Shown here: one piece after another, positions 1 through 7,011 of the stretch
Position numbering within the stretch: position 1 is the stretch's first letter
How the letters are laid out: every line of letters begins with the position of its first letter
NCBI GenBank assembly: GCA_018262985.1
Contig: JADFDI010000004.1
Span: forward strand, 310,001 to 374,000
Source: Spirochaetota bacterium
GTDB taxonomy: Bacteria; Spirochaetota; Spirochaetia; Treponematales; UBA12059
Length of the DNA stretch: 64,000 nt
Reading direction: 5' to 3'
Translations under genes and position numbers: made by a program
The notes under the pieces: model-generated
What the model was told of the DNA's origin: nothing
What the model saw: only the letters and a program-made list of their open reading frames with translations
Databases searched by the model: none

Positions 1-1020
1 CCGCGCGGCCCCGAGCCCGGCGCGCACCCGGGCCAGCTCCTCGCGCTCGAGGCGCAAGTAGGCCAGCACCACCCCGACCGTGAAGGGATCGCCGGCAAGC
101 AGCTTCCGCGCCTCGACCAGGCCGAGCTCGCGCAGGGCCCGCTCGATCAGCGCGAGCCGCGAAAGCTCGTTTCCGGCGCCGCCCGCCAGGGCCCTGAGAC
201 CCCGGTCGCCCAGCATGCCGCCTACGGCCTCGGACAGGTTTCCCGCGTCCCAGGCGGCGATCACCGCCTCGGCGTCGAGCGGCGCTCCCCAGGGAATCAG
301 GCGGGACAAGGCCTCTTCGGCGCCCATTCCGCCGTAGGCGCGGAAGCGGACCAGCCAGGCCAGGTTCGTCAGGTCGACCTCGAAGCCGACCTGGCGCTCC
401 GCCACCTTGCGGTCGACGGGGCCGAGGGCCCTCAACGCGTCGAAAAGCAGGCGGAAATGCAGGCGGTCCAGCGCCAGCTCGAGCTCGAAGAGGCTGCCCG
501 CCTCGACGGCCTTCCGCGCCTCCGCGGCCGCCACGGCCTCGTAGGGCGTGCCGGCGAGCGCCGCGACCAGTCCTTCCGCGTCCCCGGCTTCGAGCACCGC
601 GTCCAGATCCAGGGGATGGACCACGGGAGCGCGATGCAGGTAGCCGGAGCGGACGGATACGTCGCCGCCCCGGAAGCGCGCATCGAACCAGAGCCTGAGC
701 GCGTCCTTGAGGTTCGCGGCCTCGAGCCGCTGCGCGAGCGCGTCGACGAAGGACCGGAGCGGCTCCCCGCGGTCGCGGCGGAGCTCGGCGTGCATGTCGA
801 TCTCCATGGAACGGAGGGCGGCCTCGACCGCGCGCAGGTCGCCCGTGGCGTTCCAGGGGACGGCCAGCGCCTCGTACCGCGTCCCCCGGAGCGAGAGGAG
901 GGCTTCGTCGACCGTGGCGGCTTTCGCGATCTCCTCGAGGCGCTCGTCGGGCAGGAGCTTGCCGATCCGCGTCCTGAGCCGGGCGGCCAGGAAGGCGTAG
1001 GTGCCGATCCTCGAGGGCAT
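1..1020 (-). CDS. atpC: V/A-type ATP synthase subunit C (AC39/d family), 3' end cut by window edge
   Basis: The minus-strand frame is open from ATG at 1020 to the left edge (340 codons, no stop seen), close to the full family length of about 340-350 residues. The N-terminus (MPSRIGTYAFLAARLRTRIG) has the start typical of the vATP-synt_AC39 family, followed by an all-helical, Leu/Ala/Glu-rich body. Subunit C caps the membrane rotor and links it to the central stalk of the membrane-bound V/A-ATPase. It lies 4 nt downstream of the coiled-coil stalk gene, so the two are co-transcribed, and more ATPase genes probably follow to the left of the window. Family call is from the pattern of the whole frame, not a search. 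Confidence 0.8.
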   Translation of the reverse strand, partial: MPSRIGTYAFLAARLRTRIGKLLPDERLEEIAKAATVDEALLSLRGTRYEALAVPWNATGDLRAVEAALRSMEIDMHAELRRDRGEPLRSFVDALAQRLEAANLKDALRLWFDARFRGGDVSVRSGYLHRAPVVHPLDLDAVLEAGDAEGLVAALAGTPYEAVAAAEARKAVEAGSLFELELALDRLHFRLLFDALRALGPVDRKVAERQVGFEVDLTNLAWLVRFRAYGGMGAEEALSRLIPWGAPLDAEAVIAAWDAGNLSEAVGGMLGDRGLRALAGGAGNELSRLALIERALRELGLVEARKLLAGDPFTVGVVLAYLRLEREELARVRAGLGAAR

Positions 1021-1024
1021 GCCG

Positions 1025-1351
1025 CTAGTCCGCTTCCAGCCTGGTGGCGAAGAGGAAATCGGCGGCCTCGCGCGCCAGGTTCTCGACCCTGGGCTCCAGG
1101 GCCGTCCGCGCGGCTTCCGCGGCGGCGGCGCGCTCCGCCAGCGAGGCCGCGGCCTTCGCGGCGGCCTCGGCGCGAGCGTCGGAAAGCCGTTCCCGGAGGC
1201 GGGCGCCGGCCCGTTCCCGGGCGGAAGCCACGATGGCCTCGGACCGGGCGGAGGCGTCCCGCGCGAGGCTCTCGGCCTCGCGTCGGCCGTCCTCTACGAC
1301 GCGCCGGGCTTCCGCCTCCGCGGCGAGAATCTTTTCGAGCGTTTCCTGCAT
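1025..1351 (-). CDS. V/A-type ATP synthase peripheral-stalk subunit G/H-like
   Basis: A 108-residue, almost wholly coiled-coil protein rich in Ala, Glu and Arg, beginning MQETLEKILAAEAEARR. This length and composition fit the G/H subunit of bacterial and archaeal V/A-ATPases, which pairs with subunit E to form the peripheral stalk. ATG at 1351 is chosen because the frame upstream is Pro/Arg-rich and not protein-like, and AAGGGAT lies just before it. It is the first gene of a leftward operon with subunit C. The 209 bases between it and the divergent gene at 1561 contain no gene that I can support. A generic coiled-coil protein cannot be excluded, but the neighbour makes the ATPase role likely. 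Confidence 0.72.
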   Translation of the reverse strand: MQETLEKILAAEAEARRVVEDGRREAESLARDASARSEAIVASARERAGARLRERLSDARAEAAAKAAASLAERAAAAEAARTALEPRVENLAREAADFLFATRLEAD

Positions 1352-1560
1352 GGGACCGGATCCCTTCGCGCGGACGTTCCGGCGGGCGCGTCGGGGGCGC
1401 GCCCGGGAGGGGGACGTCCGACGACTCGCGGGCGGACCCGGGCGTCGAACGTCGTCGGCCAGTCTATCCCGCAAGCCGGAACGTGTACAGGGCGCGCGGA
1501 CGCATTCGCCGCGCCCGGGCGAGCTTGCGGCGTTCCGTCCGCCGGGAGTACCATGGAGGG

Positions 1561-2007
1561 ATGCGATGGGACGTCAGCAAGGTCGAGCACGAGGGCGACG
1601 CCTACTTCACGGTGCGCTGGTCCCCCTTCGCCAAGGCGGACAAGTACACGATCCACACGGGCGTCCCCGCGATCGCAGGTATAGCGGAACTCTACTGGAT
1701 GGACGAAGCGAGGAAGCTGAACCTCTTCTGCGTCGCCCGCTCCTGGTACGGCGGCCTCCGCTCCGTCGTGCGCGCCCGCATCGACCCCGAGCTCGAGCGC
1801 GACGAGTACCGCCGCTCCGTCCTGGAAGCCCACCCGAACGACCTTTGGTACCGCTACACCGGCACCGACAGCCACGGCGACATGAGCGACCTCATGTACT
1901 TCTTCATGGAGACCTACGCGCCCGGCGCCGGCCTCGTGGAAAGCTCCGGCCGCTACGGCCGCATCTTCGTCGACGAGATCGACGCGGGCAAGCTCGTCAC
2001 CAGCTGA
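1561..2007 (+). CDS. Conserved-looking hypothetical protein
   Basis: A 148-residue protein starting MRWDVSKVEHEGDAYFTVRW and ending in KLVTS. It is rich in Trp, Tyr and acidic residues, with no signal peptide or membrane segment, so it is probably a soluble cytoplasmic protein. Codon use is normal for the window. GGGAG lies 12 nt before the ATG at 1561, slightly far; no better start is evident. I do not recognise a family. It stands alone between the divergent V-ATPase genes and hicAB, and ends about 110 nt before hicA. Confidence 0.65.
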   Translation: MRWDVSKVEHEGDAYFTVRWSPFAKADKYTIHTGVPAIAGIAELYWMDEARKLNLFCVARSWYGGLRSVVRARIDPELERDEYRRSVLEAHPNDLWYRYTGTDSHGDMSDLMYFFMETYAPGAGLVESSGRYGRIFVDEIDAGKLVTS

Positions 2008-2070
2008 CGACACGCAAGCGCCGGCACGGATGGCGCGCGGTTCCGGAGCATGCCCTATCCTTGCGCGCGC

Positions 2071-2099
2071 TTGTCATTTCACAGGCAGCCAATTATAAT
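2071..2099 (+). promoter_or_regulatory. Sigma-70-type promoter of hicAB
   Basis: TTGTCA (2071-2076), a 17-nt spacer, then a perfect TATAAT (2094-2099) lie 21 nt before the hicA start codon. This is the clearest promoter in the window, and its AT-rich -10 stands out against the GC-rich surroundings. Confidence 0.8.
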
Positions 2100-2103
2100 T
2101 GGC
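2088..2103. promoter_or_regulatory. 16-bp perfect palindrome over the hicAB -10 box, probable operator
   Basis: GCCAATTATAATTGGC is a perfect inverted repeat with the -10 hexamer at its centre. HicB antitoxins with a helix-turn-helix domain, such as the one encoded here, are known to bind operators at their own promoter. Binding here would block RNA polymerase directly. The role is inferred from position. Confidence 0.65.
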
Positions 2104-2120
2104 ATTCTCGGGAATACTCC

Positions 2121-2318
2121 ATGCCCTTAAGCGGCAAAGAGATGCTGGACCGGTACCTTGCGGCCGGCTGGATCCTCGTGAGGATCCGCGGCTCGCATGC
2201 CCGCGTCATGCTCGGAGCGTTCCGCGAGACGATTCCCCTCCATCGCGAGCTCCACAGGGGGATCGAACGCGCCCTCCTCAAGCGATTGGAGAGCGTGCGG
2301 AAGGAGACGAGGTCATGA
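2121..2318 (+). CDS. hicA: HicA-family mRNA-interferase toxin
   Basis: A 65-residue protein of typical HicA size. It has the family layout: an N-terminal helix (GKEMLDRYLAAGW), then RIRGSH with the conserved histidine at residue 26, and a C-terminal HRGIERALLKRL helix. HicA toxins are double-stranded-RNA-binding-fold RNases that cleave mRNA in the cytoplasm and are held inactive by HicB. The stop overlaps the next start by 4 nt (ATGA), the usual sign of coupled toxin-antitoxin translation. Gene order is toxin first. A strong promoter with palindromic operator lies just upstream. Confidence 0.85.
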   Translation: MPLSGKEMLDRYLAAGWILVRIRGSHARVMLGAFRETIPLHRELHRGIERALLKRLESVRKETRS

Positions 2319-2755
2319 CCTACCATTTCAGGGTCCATGAAGATCCCGACGGTCGCTGGGCGGAGTGCCTCGAGCTCGAGGGCTGCGTCACCCAGGAAGG
2401 CATCAGCCAGGACGGCAAGACCCAGTCGCTCCGGGTAGCCATGACCGAAGCGCTCGAACTCTATCTCGACGATCCGCCCGATTCTTCCCGGGCATGCCCG
2501 CTTCCCGACGCGCGACTCGACGAGGATGCTACCCTCGCGCGGGTATCGGTCAACCCGGAGCTCGCCTTCGCGGTAGCCCTGAGGCGCACGCGGGCCGACC
2601 GCCGGCTAACGCAGGCCGCTGCCGCCCGGGAGCTCGGATTCCCGTCGCTCTGGTCCTACCAGCGGCTCGAAGCGCGGCCCAATCCGAGCCTGAAGACGAT
2701 TCGCAGGATCCTTGAAGTGTTCCCGGAATTCCCTGTCGAACTCGCCTTGCGCTGA
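2315..2755 (+). CDS. hicB: HicB-family antitoxin with C-terminal XRE-type helix-turn-helix
   Basis: A 146-residue protein with two parts. Residues 1-60 are a HicB RNase-H-like domain (YHFRVHEDPDGRWAECLELE, then GISQDGKT). Residues about 85-146 form a Cro/XRE-like helix-turn-helix (RLTQAAAARELGFPSLWSYQ, then NPSLKTIRRIL). The first part would neutralise HicA and the second would bind the operator at 2088-2103, giving autoregulation by the complex. Translation is coupled to hicA through the ATGA overlap. It ends 66 nt before flgF, so read-through into the flagellar genes is possible. Confidence 0.85.
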   Translation: MTYHFRVHEDPDGRWAECLELEGCVTQEGISQDGKTQSLRVAMTEALELYLDDPPDSSRACPLPDARLDEDATLARVSVNPELAFAVALRRTRADRRLTQAAAARELGFPSLWSYQRLEARPNPSLKTIRRILEVFPEFPVELALR

Positions 2756-2821
2756 TTCCCCTTTCCCCGTAATCCCCGCGGACGCTCCCGCCGATGATTG
2801 GAAGGCAGGAGGAACCGGAAC

Positions 2822-3670
2822 GTGATCCGCGGTTGGTATACGGGCGCGAGCGGCATGCAGGCACAGCAGGTCCGGCTCGACGCCATCTCGAACAACCTCG
2901 CCAACGTCGACACCGACGGCTACAAGCGCGACACCGCCGTGCACAAGGCCTTCGCCCAGCTCCTCCTCCGGCGCATGGACGACGACGGCGTCTACCTCCA
3001 CCCCCTCGGCTCCGGCGACCTGGCCCCCGTCATCGGCAAGCTCGGCACCGGCGTCGAGACCAACGAGCTCTTCACCGAGTTCGAGCAGGGCCCCCTCAAG
3101 CAGACCGAGAGCGACTTCGACCTGGCGCTCGATGGCAAGGGTTTCATGGCCGTCTCGACCCCCTCGGGCGAGCGCTACACCCGCAACGGCTCCTTCGTGC
3201 TCGGCAAGGAAGGCTACCTCGAGACCAAGGAAGGCTTCCCGGTCATGGGCGAGAACGGCCCCATCCGCGTCAAGGCGAACAACTTCACCGTCGACGCCGA
3301 GGGCCGCGTCTGGGTCAACGCCGAATTCCTTTCCCCCGAGGAACGCCTCGTGGCCCGCGAGGAGAACCAGTGGGACGACACCGTCCTCCTCGACACCATC
3401 AAGCTCGTCGACTTCGAGACCCCGCGCTACCTGGCTAAGCAGGGCTCCAGCCTCTGGCGGAGCACCGAGGAATCGGGCGAAGCCCGCCTCATGGACCGCG
3501 GCGAACGCCCCAAGGTCATCCAGGGCTTCACGGAAGCCTCCAACGTCAATCCGGTGCTCGAGATGGTGCGGATGATCGAGGTCAACCGCGCCTACGAGGC
3601 GAACCAGAAGACCATCCAGTCCGAGGACTCCATGCTCGGCAAGCTCATCAACGAAGTGGTCCGCGTCTAG
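2822..3670 (+). CDS. flgF: Flagellar basal-body rod protein FlgF
   Basis: A 282-residue rod/hook-family protein. SNNLANVDTDGYKR (residues 23-36) is the N-terminal rod motif. The C-terminal helix runs from ASNVNPVLEMVRMIEVNRAY and forms the paired coiled coil with the N-terminus. It builds the proximal rod of the periplasmic flagellum. GTG at 2822 is chosen because AGGAGG (2807-2812) sits 9 nt upstream and the protein then begins at the usual place. It is first in flgF-flgG-flgJ, and the order and the less typical DTDGYKR motif argue for FlgF rather than FlgG. Confidence 0.88.
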   Translation: MIRGWYTGASGMQAQQVRLDAISNNLANVDTDGYKRDTAVHKAFAQLLLRRMDDDGVYLHPLGSGDLAPVIGKLGTGVETNELFTEFEQGPLKQTESDFDLALDGKGFMAVSTPSGERYTRNGSFVLGKEGYLETKEGFPVMGENGPIRVKANNFTVDAEGRVWVNAEFLSPEERLVAREENQWDDTVLLDTIKLVDFETPRYLAKQGSSLWRSTEESGEARLMDRGERPKVIQGFTEASNVNPVLEMVRMIEVNRAYEANQKTIQSEDSMLGKLINEVVRV

Positions 3671-3703
3671 CGGCGCGATCGATAGGGAAAAAGGAAGGCA
3701 GCG

Positions 3704-4498
3704 ATGGTACGGAGCCTTTGGACCGCGGCGAGCGGCATGATCGGCCAGCAGGCCAACATCGACACGATCTCCAACAACCTGGCCAACGTGAACACCTCGG
3801 GCTTCAAGCGCATGCGCGCGGACTTCGAGGACCTGATCTACCAGACCGTCCGCTACGCCGGCACGCCCGCCACCGAGGACACAGTCGTCCCCGTACCCAT
3901 CCAGATGGGCCACGGCTCCAAGCTCTCGGCCACGCAGCGCCAGTTCACCCAGGGCGCGCTCCAGAACACCGAGAACGTCACCGACATGGCCATCCAGGGC
4001 GACGGCTTCTTCCGCATCCTCATGTACGACGGCAGCTACTCGTACACCCGCGACGGCGCCTTCAAGATCGACTCGAACGGCCAGTTCGTCACCTCGAACG
4101 GCTACCGCCTGCTGCCGGAAATCACCATGCCCGAGAACTTCATCCCCGAGACCATCGCCGTCAGCCAGGACGGCCGCGTCACGGTCAAGGTGCCGGGCCA
4201 GGACGAACCCATCCTCGTCGGCCAGCTCGAGCTCTACCGCTTCCCCAACCCCGTCGGCCTCACCGCCATCGGCGAGAACCTCTTCAAGATCTCGAACGCC
4301 TCCGGCGACGCCATAGCGGGCCGCCCCGGCTTCGACGGCATGGGCAAGACCATCCACCGCTTCCTCGAGATGTCCAACGTTTCCGTGGTGCGCGAAATGG
4401 TGAACATGATCGTGGCGCAGCGCGCCTACGAGTTCAATTCGAAGGCCATCCAGACCACGGACAACATGCTCGGCACGGCCACGAGCCTGAAGCGGTAA
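3704..4498 (+). CDS. flgG: Flagellar distal rod protein FlgG
   Basis: A 264-residue protein, the standard FlgG length. It begins MVRSLWTAASGM and carries SNNLANVNTSGFKR at 23-36, with a C-terminal helix containing MVNMIVAQRAYEFNSKAIQT. FlgG polymerises into the distal rod between the rod and hook. AAGGAAGG before the ATG supports the start. It lies 33 nt after flgF and 3 nt before the rod-binding protein gene, so the three form one operon. Confidence 0.93.
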   Translation: MVRSLWTAASGMIGQQANIDTISNNLANVNTSGFKRMRADFEDLIYQTVRYAGTPATEDTVVPVPIQMGHGSKLSATQRQFTQGALQNTENVTDMAIQGDGFFRILMYDGSYSYTRDGAFKIDSNGQFVTSNGYRLLPEITMPENFIPETIAVSQDGRVTVKVPGQDEPILVGQLELYRFPNPVGLTAIGENLFKISNASGDAIAGRPGFDGMGKTIHRFLEMSNVSVVREMVNMIVAQRAYEFNSKAIQTTDNMLGTATSLKR

Positions 4499-4501
4499 GC
4501 C

Positions 4502-4840
4502 ATGACGGGAATCGACCTCGCGACGATGGAACTCCGCTACCGGACTCCGGCGGCTCCGGCGGGAGCGGCCAACACGGGGGCCCGCGTGCTCCCGAACGCG
4601 AAGGACATCGACCGTTCCAGCAAGCTCTACGAGCAGTGCCTCGAGTTCGAGGGCATCTTCGTCAAGATGATGCTCACCGAAATGCGGAAGAGCGTCGACA
4701 AGGCCGGGCTCGTGGACGGCGGCTACGCCGAGGAACTCTTCGAGGACATGCTCTACGACGAGTACGCCAAGGACATGACGAAGAACGCCCGCTTCGGCCT
4801 CTCCGACCAGATCTACCTGCAGCTCTCCGGAAAGCGCTGA
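4502..4840 (+). CDS. flgJ: Rod-binding protein, FlgJ N-terminal domain type
   Basis: A 112-residue protein matching the FlgJ N-terminal rod-capping domain: LYEQCLEFEGIFVKMMLTEM at about 41-60, a MRKSV-(x)n-G segment, and a final helix ending in LSDQIYLQLSGKR. The C-terminal peptidoglycan hydrolase domain of enterobacterial FlgJ is absent, as is known for many spirochaetes and other phyla where a separate hydrolase is used. It probably scaffolds rod assembly in the periplasm. It starts 3 nt after flgG. The nearby GC-rich hairpin at 4887-4916 may separate it from rsmG. Confidence 0.85.
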   Translation: MTGIDLATMELRYRTPAAPAGAANTGARVLPNAKDIDRSSKLYEQCLEFEGIFVKMMLTEMRKSVDKAGLVDGGYAEELFEDMLYDEYAKDMTKNARFGLSDQIYLQLSGKR

Positions 4841-4886
4841 CCCCGCTCCCGCGCGGTCGTTCGCGCGGCCATAGTCTCCCGGCGCG

Positions 4887-4916
4887 GCGGCGCGGAGCCC
4901 TGTCCCTCCGCGCCGC
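4887..4916 (+). other. GC-rich hairpin after flgJ, possible weak terminator
   Basis: Arms GCGGCGCGGA and TCCGCGCCGC pair perfectly over 10 bp around a 10-nt loop. No T-run follows, so it is not a standard Rho-independent terminator. It could end or pause the flagellar transcript, or just reflect base composition. Confidence 0.3.
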
Positions 4917-4924
4917 GTTCCGTT

Positions 4925-5626
4925 ATGCTCGGCGCCATGGCCATCGACCGCGAACTACTGTCTCAGGGAATCGCCGCGCTCGGCATCGAGGTTCCGGACG
5001 GCGCCCTCGTACGCCTCGCGCGCTACGGCGACGAAATCGAACTCTGGAACCCGACCTACGGCCTCGTATCGGCGGAAGGGCGCGAGCTCGTCGTAAAGCA
5101 CCTGCTCGACAGCCTGGCGCCCCTGCCTTCCCTCAAGGCCCTTGGGGAATCGATCGCGGCCGCGCGCGGTCCCGGGAGCGGCGCCGTGCGCCTGGCCGAC
5201 GTCGGCACCGGCGCGGGCTTGCCCGGCATCCCCCTCTCGATCTTCCTGCCGGACTGGCGCTTCAGCCTGGTCGACCGCATGGGCAAGCGCCTGCGCTTCC
5301 TCGAGAACGAGCAGGCCCTGCTCGGCCTCTCCAACGTCGAGCTCGTCGAGTCGGAAGCGGAGCGCGCGAAGGGTCCCTTCGACCTCGTAACGTTCCGCGC
5401 GTTCAGGCCCTTTTCCGAGGCGAAGCTCTTCCGCGCGCTCTCCAAAACCCTGGTTCCGGGCGGCGCGTTCGCGGCGTGGAAGGGTCGCCACGATTCGACC
5501 CGGGAGGAACTCGCCGCGCTCTCGGGCGATCCGGTCCTCGGCTCCGCGGCGGCGGCCGCGGAGATCGTGCCGGTCAAGGTTCCCTTCCTCGACGACGAAC
5601 GCTGCCTCGCCGTCCTCCGTTTCTGA
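4925..5626 (+). CDS. rsmG: 16S rRNA (guanine527-N7)-methyltransferase RsmG
   Basis: A protein of 233 residues, or 229 if the ATG at 4937 is used; neither start has a good ribosome site. Family marks are ELWNPTY (39-45, usually KWNLT), KHLLDSL (58-64), the SAM-binding loop DVGTGAGLPGIPL (92-104) and FDLVTFRAF. RsmG (GidB) methylates N7 of G527 in 16S rRNA with S-adenosylmethionine. It follows the flagellar genes on the same strand and converges with the membrane methyltransferase gene 12 nt later. Here it is not next to mnmG, the common partner in other phyla. Confidence 0.9.
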   Translation: MLGAMAIDRELLSQGIAALGIEVPDGALVRLARYGDEIELWNPTYGLVSAEGRELVVKHLLDSLAPLPSLKALGESIAAARGPGSGAVRLADVGTGAGLPGIPLSIFLPDWRFSLVDRMGKRLRFLENEQALLGLSNVELVESEAERAKGPFDLVTFRAFRPFSEAKLFRALSKTLVPGGAFAAWKGRHDSTREELAALSGDPVLGSAAAAAEIVPVKVPFLDDERCLAVLRF

Positions 5627-5638
5627 GGGACCGCCCGC

Positions 5639-6349
5639 TCACCAGAGGCCGGGGATGATTCTCCAGCGGACCTTCTCCATGTAGGCGAGGTAGCCGGGGA
5701 GCTCCCGGACGAGGGTGCGCTCCTCCGCCACCGCGCGTACGCCGAGTATCACCGGGACGCCGAGCCCGGCCAGGGCCGCCCACCAGGAACCGAGCGCGAC
5801 GCCGGTGGCGAGGTAGAACGCGGACGCTCCCGCGTACATGGGGTGCCTGACGACGGCGTAGGGCCCCGTGTCGACGACCTTCTGGCCCTCGACGACCTTG
5901 ACCGTCCTGCCCGCCCAGCGGTTCCTCAGCATGACCGCGACGATCAGCGCGTACGCGGCCGCGACCGCGAGGTCCGCGACCAAGGAGGCGGTGGGAGGTA
6001 CCTCGGACCACCCGAAGCGCCGGTCGAGCCCCGGCAGCGCGAAGAGGGCGAGAAAGTACCACGCGGCCGCACCGAGGATCCTCCGCTGCGCCTTGTCCCG
6101 TTCCTGGTACTCGACCCGGCGCGCGAGGGCCTCCGGTTCGCGGACCGCGAGCGCGACGAGGGCGACCGTCATGAGGAACGCCAAGGTCCCGAGCCAGATC
6201 CACGCGTTCGGCCACGCGAAGGTCCCGGCGCTCGCGAACAGGATGCATCCCGTCGCGGCCATGCCCAGAAGGAAGGTCGCGGCGGCCCGCGCCGCGACCT
6301 TCGCCCTCGAAACGCCGGCGCCGCCGGCCGCCTTCCAGTCCTCGCCCAT
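5639..6349 (-). CDS. Isoprenylcysteine carboxyl methyltransferase-like membrane protein
   Basis: A 236-residue integral membrane protein with about five hydrophobic helices (near 21-43, 50-68, 92-106, 122-141, 172-196). The family signature GPYAVVRHPMYAG is at 162-174, followed by a C-terminal ERTLVRELPGYLAYMEKVRW. This is the SAM-binding fold shared by ICMT, phospholipid N-methyltransferases (PEMT) and bacterial relatives of unknown substrate. The substrate cannot be told from sequence; a lipid or small hydrophobic molecule is plausible. It stands alone, downstream of a terminator at 6415-6441. Confidence 0.78.
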   Translation of the reverse strand: MGEDWKAAGGAGVSRAKVAARAAATFLLGMAATGCILFASAGTFAWPNAWIWLGTLAFLMTVALVALAVREPEALARRVEYQERDKAQRRILGAAAWYFLALFALPGLDRRFGWSEVPPTASLVADLAVAAAYALIVAVMLRNRWAGRTVKVVEGQKVVDTGPYAVVRHPMYAGASAFYLATGVALGSWWAALAGLGVPVILGVRAVAEERTLVRELPGYLAYMEKVRWRIIPGLW

Positions 6350-6414
6350 GAGCGCCTCCCCGTCGATCGCCTTCGATGATCAGCTTCGGACGCGGGCGAC
6401 CGCAAGCCCTCCGG

Positions 6415-6441
6415 AAAAAACGGAACCCCGCCGGCCCGGGG
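6415..6441 (-). terminator. Rho-independent terminator for the gene at 6482-6934
   Basis: Read on the minus strand, CCCCG-GGCCGG-CGGGG forms a 5-bp GC stem followed by TTCCGTTTTTT. It lies 40 nt past the stop codon of the upstream minus-strand gene and before the methyltransferase gene. The stem is short, which lowers confidence. Confidence 0.55.
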
Positions 6442-6481
6442 ACGGGCGCGACGGGGTCGCGGATCGGCGGGGAAGATCGGA

Positions 6482-6934
6482 TCAATCGGCGGAGGCACCC
6501 TCGCCGTCGGCCGGCTCGAGCACGAAGTCGATCACGGCGACCGGGCTCCGGCCGACCAGTCCGGCGCGCAGCGTCTCCTCGACGGGACGGTAGCCCGCCG
6601 CGCTGGCCTGGATGGGATGGTCCTCGTAGCGGGTGAAGAACGCGAACGAACCGTCCGCGCCGGTGGCCACCGATACGCCCGAGCTTCCGTCCTGCACCAG
6701 CGCGCCGCGGATGGGGGAACCCGTGCTCGCGTCGATCACCCGGCCGGAGACGTGGAAGTCGGACTTCGCGACCCCGGCGCACGCGGCCGTGGCCGCGGAA
6801 AGGACGAGACCGAGGACGGCGAGCGCGACCGGGCCCGGCGTCGGGCGGACCGACGCGACGCGACGCGCCCCGACCCTCGTCGCCGCGGGGAGCCCGCGCG
6901 GGCTCGAAGCCTTTTCGCCACCGATCTTGTTCAT
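6482..6934 (-). CDS. Exported protein with carboxypeptidase-regulatory-like (Ig-fold) domain
   Basis: A 150-residue protein. A basic N-region with a hydrophobic stretch (GPVALAVLGLVLSAATAACA, 34-53) is followed at once by Cys52, so it may be a lipoprotein with a relaxed spirochaete-type lipobox. Residues 60-142 are a single carboxypeptidase-regulatory-like domain (VSGRVIDASTGSPIRGALV, then TGADGSFAFF and IQASAAGYRPVEETL). Such domains are protein- or sugar-binding beta-sandwiches on the cell surface or in the periplasm. No enzymatic part is present. It has its own terminator. Confidence 0.72.
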   Translation of the reverse strand: MNKIGGEKASSPRGLPAATRVGARRVASVRPTPGPVALAVLGLVLSAATAACAGVAKSDFHVSGRVIDASTGSPIRGALVQDGSSGVSVATGADGSFAFFTRYEDHPIQASAAGYRPVEETLRAGLVGRSPVAVIDFVLEPADGEGASAD

Positions 6935-7011
6935 GGTTTGAACGATAGCGCGCGCGGCGCGCGTTTCAAGGGCGGGAATGCGGCTTTTTCGAGGCAAGCG
7001 GGGCGGGCACT

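Noticed and set aside
4887-4916. Terminator between flgJ and rsmG
   Set aside because: The hairpin is strong but has no T-run, so it is listed only as a structure of unknown role.
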